This document shows, one piece after another, positions 4,592 through 5,247 of a stretch of DNA of 5,247 bases. Position 1 is the stretch's first letter. Each line of letters opens with the position of its first letter. Position numbers and translations under genes: made by a program. This stretch comes from Kiritimatiellota bacterium (GTDB lineage Bacteria; Verrucomicrobiota; Kiritimatiellia; RFP12; UBA1067), in contig WRML01000189.1 in the NCBI GenBank assembly GCA_009777165.1, positions 1-5,247 on the forward strand, written 5' to 3'. The notes beneath the pieces were generated by a model that was given only the letters and a program-made list of their open reading frames with translations, was not told the DNA's origin and did no database searches.

Positions 4592-5239
4592 CTGGCCCCC
4601 CCCTCGCGCTGGCGGGTCATGAGCCAGAGGAAGAAGGGCCCCCCCGTGAGCGCGGTGATGACGCCGACGGGGATCTCGTGGGGGGGGTGGGCGGTGCGGG
4701 CGACAATGTCGCACAGCACGAGAAAGGCCCCCCCCGCGAGTGCGGAGGCGGGGATCAGGGCCCTGTGGCTGGTGTATCCGGCGCGCCGCAGGATGTGCGG
4801 CGTGATGAGCCACACGAACCCGATGATGCCCGCGACGGACACGGCGGCGGCGGCGGCGAGCGTCGCCGCGCCGAGGATGAGCGGCAGCGAGAGGCGCGTC
4901 TGCACGCCGAGGTTGTGGGCGGCCTCCCGTCCGAGCGCGAGCGCGTTCAACGCCCGCGCCTCCCAGCAGAGCGTAAGGACGGCCAGCGCGACCAGCCCCC
5001 CCACCGTCGCCACGAGGGGCCAAGAGGTGGCCTGCAGGTTGCCGAGCAGCCACCAGATGGTGCTTTGCACGGCGTGGGCCCCCATGAGCGACACCAGCAG
5101 CATGAGCAGGCTGGAGAGCATCGCGCCGGCGACGACCCCCGTCAGGATGAGCGTGTTCGGCGTGCACCCCCCCCCCGCGCGCCGCGCCAGCGCGCACACG
5201 AACATGAGTGTGAGCGCGGCGACGGCAAAGGCCCCCCCC
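3904..5239. repeat. Cluster of 13 G/C homopolymer tracts of 7-10 bases in the transporter genes
   Basis: Tracts on the + strand: G9 3904-3912, C7 3950-3956, G10 4335-4344, G8 4381-4388, C10 4420-4429, G8 4552-4559, C8 4596-4603, C7 4639-4645, G8 4680-4687, C8 4728-4735, C7 4996-5002, C10 5167-5176, C8 5232-5239. All lie in coding sequence and all reading frames stay intact. Gly-Gly is GGG GGG at 9 of 10 sites and Pro-Pro starts CCC CCC at 5 of 6. The catalytic SGGE motif is the Gly-Gly exception (GGC GGC). Confidence 0.85.
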
Positions 5240-5247
5240 GGCAACGC
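4588..5247 (-). CDS. FecCD/BtuC-family ABC transporter permease (5' end outside window)
   Basis: 219 residues are visible; the frame is open at the window edge and roughly the first third (typical length 330-350) is missing. The TTG at 5244-5242 is an internal Leu, not a start. FecCD hallmarks, numbered from that Leu: LILTGV (32-37); WLLGNLQATSWPLV (65-78); LNALALGREAAHNLGV (99-114); GIIGFVWLITPHILRR (139-154), where the usual form is GPIGFVGLIVPHI-R; SHRALIPASALAGGAF (159-174); CDIVART (178-184); and EIPVGVITALTGGPFFLWLM (190-209). Several hydrophobic spans (about 5-20, 31-54, 72-93, 119-136, 138-152, 165-182, 193-210) agree with an integral membrane subunit. The ATGA overlap with the ATPase shows an operon. 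All six Gly-Gly pairs are GGG GGG. A substrate-binding protein is not in view and probably lies upstream on this strand. Confidence 0.92.
   Translation of the reverse strand, partial: ALPGGAFAVAALTLMFVCALARRAGGGCTPNTLILTGVVAGAMLSSLLMLLVSLMGAHAVQSTIWWLLGNLQATSWPLVATVGGLVALAVLTLCWEARALNALALGREAAHNLGVQTRLSLPLILGAATLAAAAAVSVAGIIGFVWLITPHILRRAGYTSHRALIPASALAGGAFLVLCDIVARTAHPPHEIPVGVITALTGGPFFLWLMTRQREGGAR
4596..4603 (-). other. G8 slippery tract before the permease stop codon
   Basis: On the coding strand the end of the permease reads CGC GAG GGG GGG GCC AGA TGA. A -1 slip on G-GGG-GGG, or one extra G, changes this to GAG GGG GGG GGC CAG ATG, entering the ATPase frame at its own start without meeting a stop. 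The tract is therefore a candidate frameshift or length-variable fusion site. No stimulatory structure was established. Confidence 0.3.

Noticed and set aside
4592..5197. Upstream open extension of the ATPase frame over the permease
   Set aside because: The sequence is Arg/His/Ala-rich and the permease frame has clear FecCD motifs; the ATGA overlap defines the ATPase start. The openness matters only for the frameshift idea.

Overview
This 5.2 kb window comes from a GC-rich bacterial chromosome whose intergenic DNA is full of short repeats. The gene content is a Gly-x-Gln repeat surface protein, a DUF1015 protein, a non-HemE uroporphyrinogen-decarboxylase-fold protein and an iron/cobalamin-type ABC transporter. 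Together with the hairpin-forming intergenic repeats this is the style of the PVC group (Kiritimatiellota/Lentisphaerota-like). That placement is an impression from gene families, not proof.

Layout. 1-623 has no convincing gene. It holds GC-rich hairpin repeats with CGAG loops, a lone copy of a mobile-element end, an array of 7-bp repeats, and an AT-rich promoter region. 624-1136 (+) encodes a small secreted protein made of 14-17-residue repeats. 1137-1236 is an AT-rich spacer with a second 7-bp repeat array that forms a long inverted repeat. 1237-2481 (+) is a full-length DUF1015 protein. 2481-2608 is a 128-bp MITE-like element. 2608-3684 (-) is a URO-D-family protein with its own promoter and possibly a leader peptide. 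3779-4591 (-) and 4588-5247 (-, 5' end outside the window) are the ATPase and permease of a FecCD/BtuCD-type importer. They overlap by ATGA and are surely co-transcribed; a substrate-binding protein and the rest of the permease probably lie beyond the right edge.

Two observations stand out. First, the 128-bp element has 29-bp terminal inverted repeats with one mismatch, is flanked by TA, and sits in a CTAG target, the signature of IS630/Tc1-type transposition. It split what appear to have been overlapping stop codons of two convergent genes, and its terminal G/C restored both TAG stops. Second, the transporter genes hold 13 G or C homopolymers of 7-10 bases in under 1.5 kb, because nearly every Gly-Gly and Pro-Pro pair is written GGG GGG or CCC CCC. 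One of these tracts lies just before the permease stop, where a -1 slip (or one added G) would fuse permease to ATPase in frame.

Functionally, the importer may supply a corrinoid, siderophore or heme. A URO-D-fold protein directly downstream would fit corrinoid chemistry, but this is inference from adjacency only.
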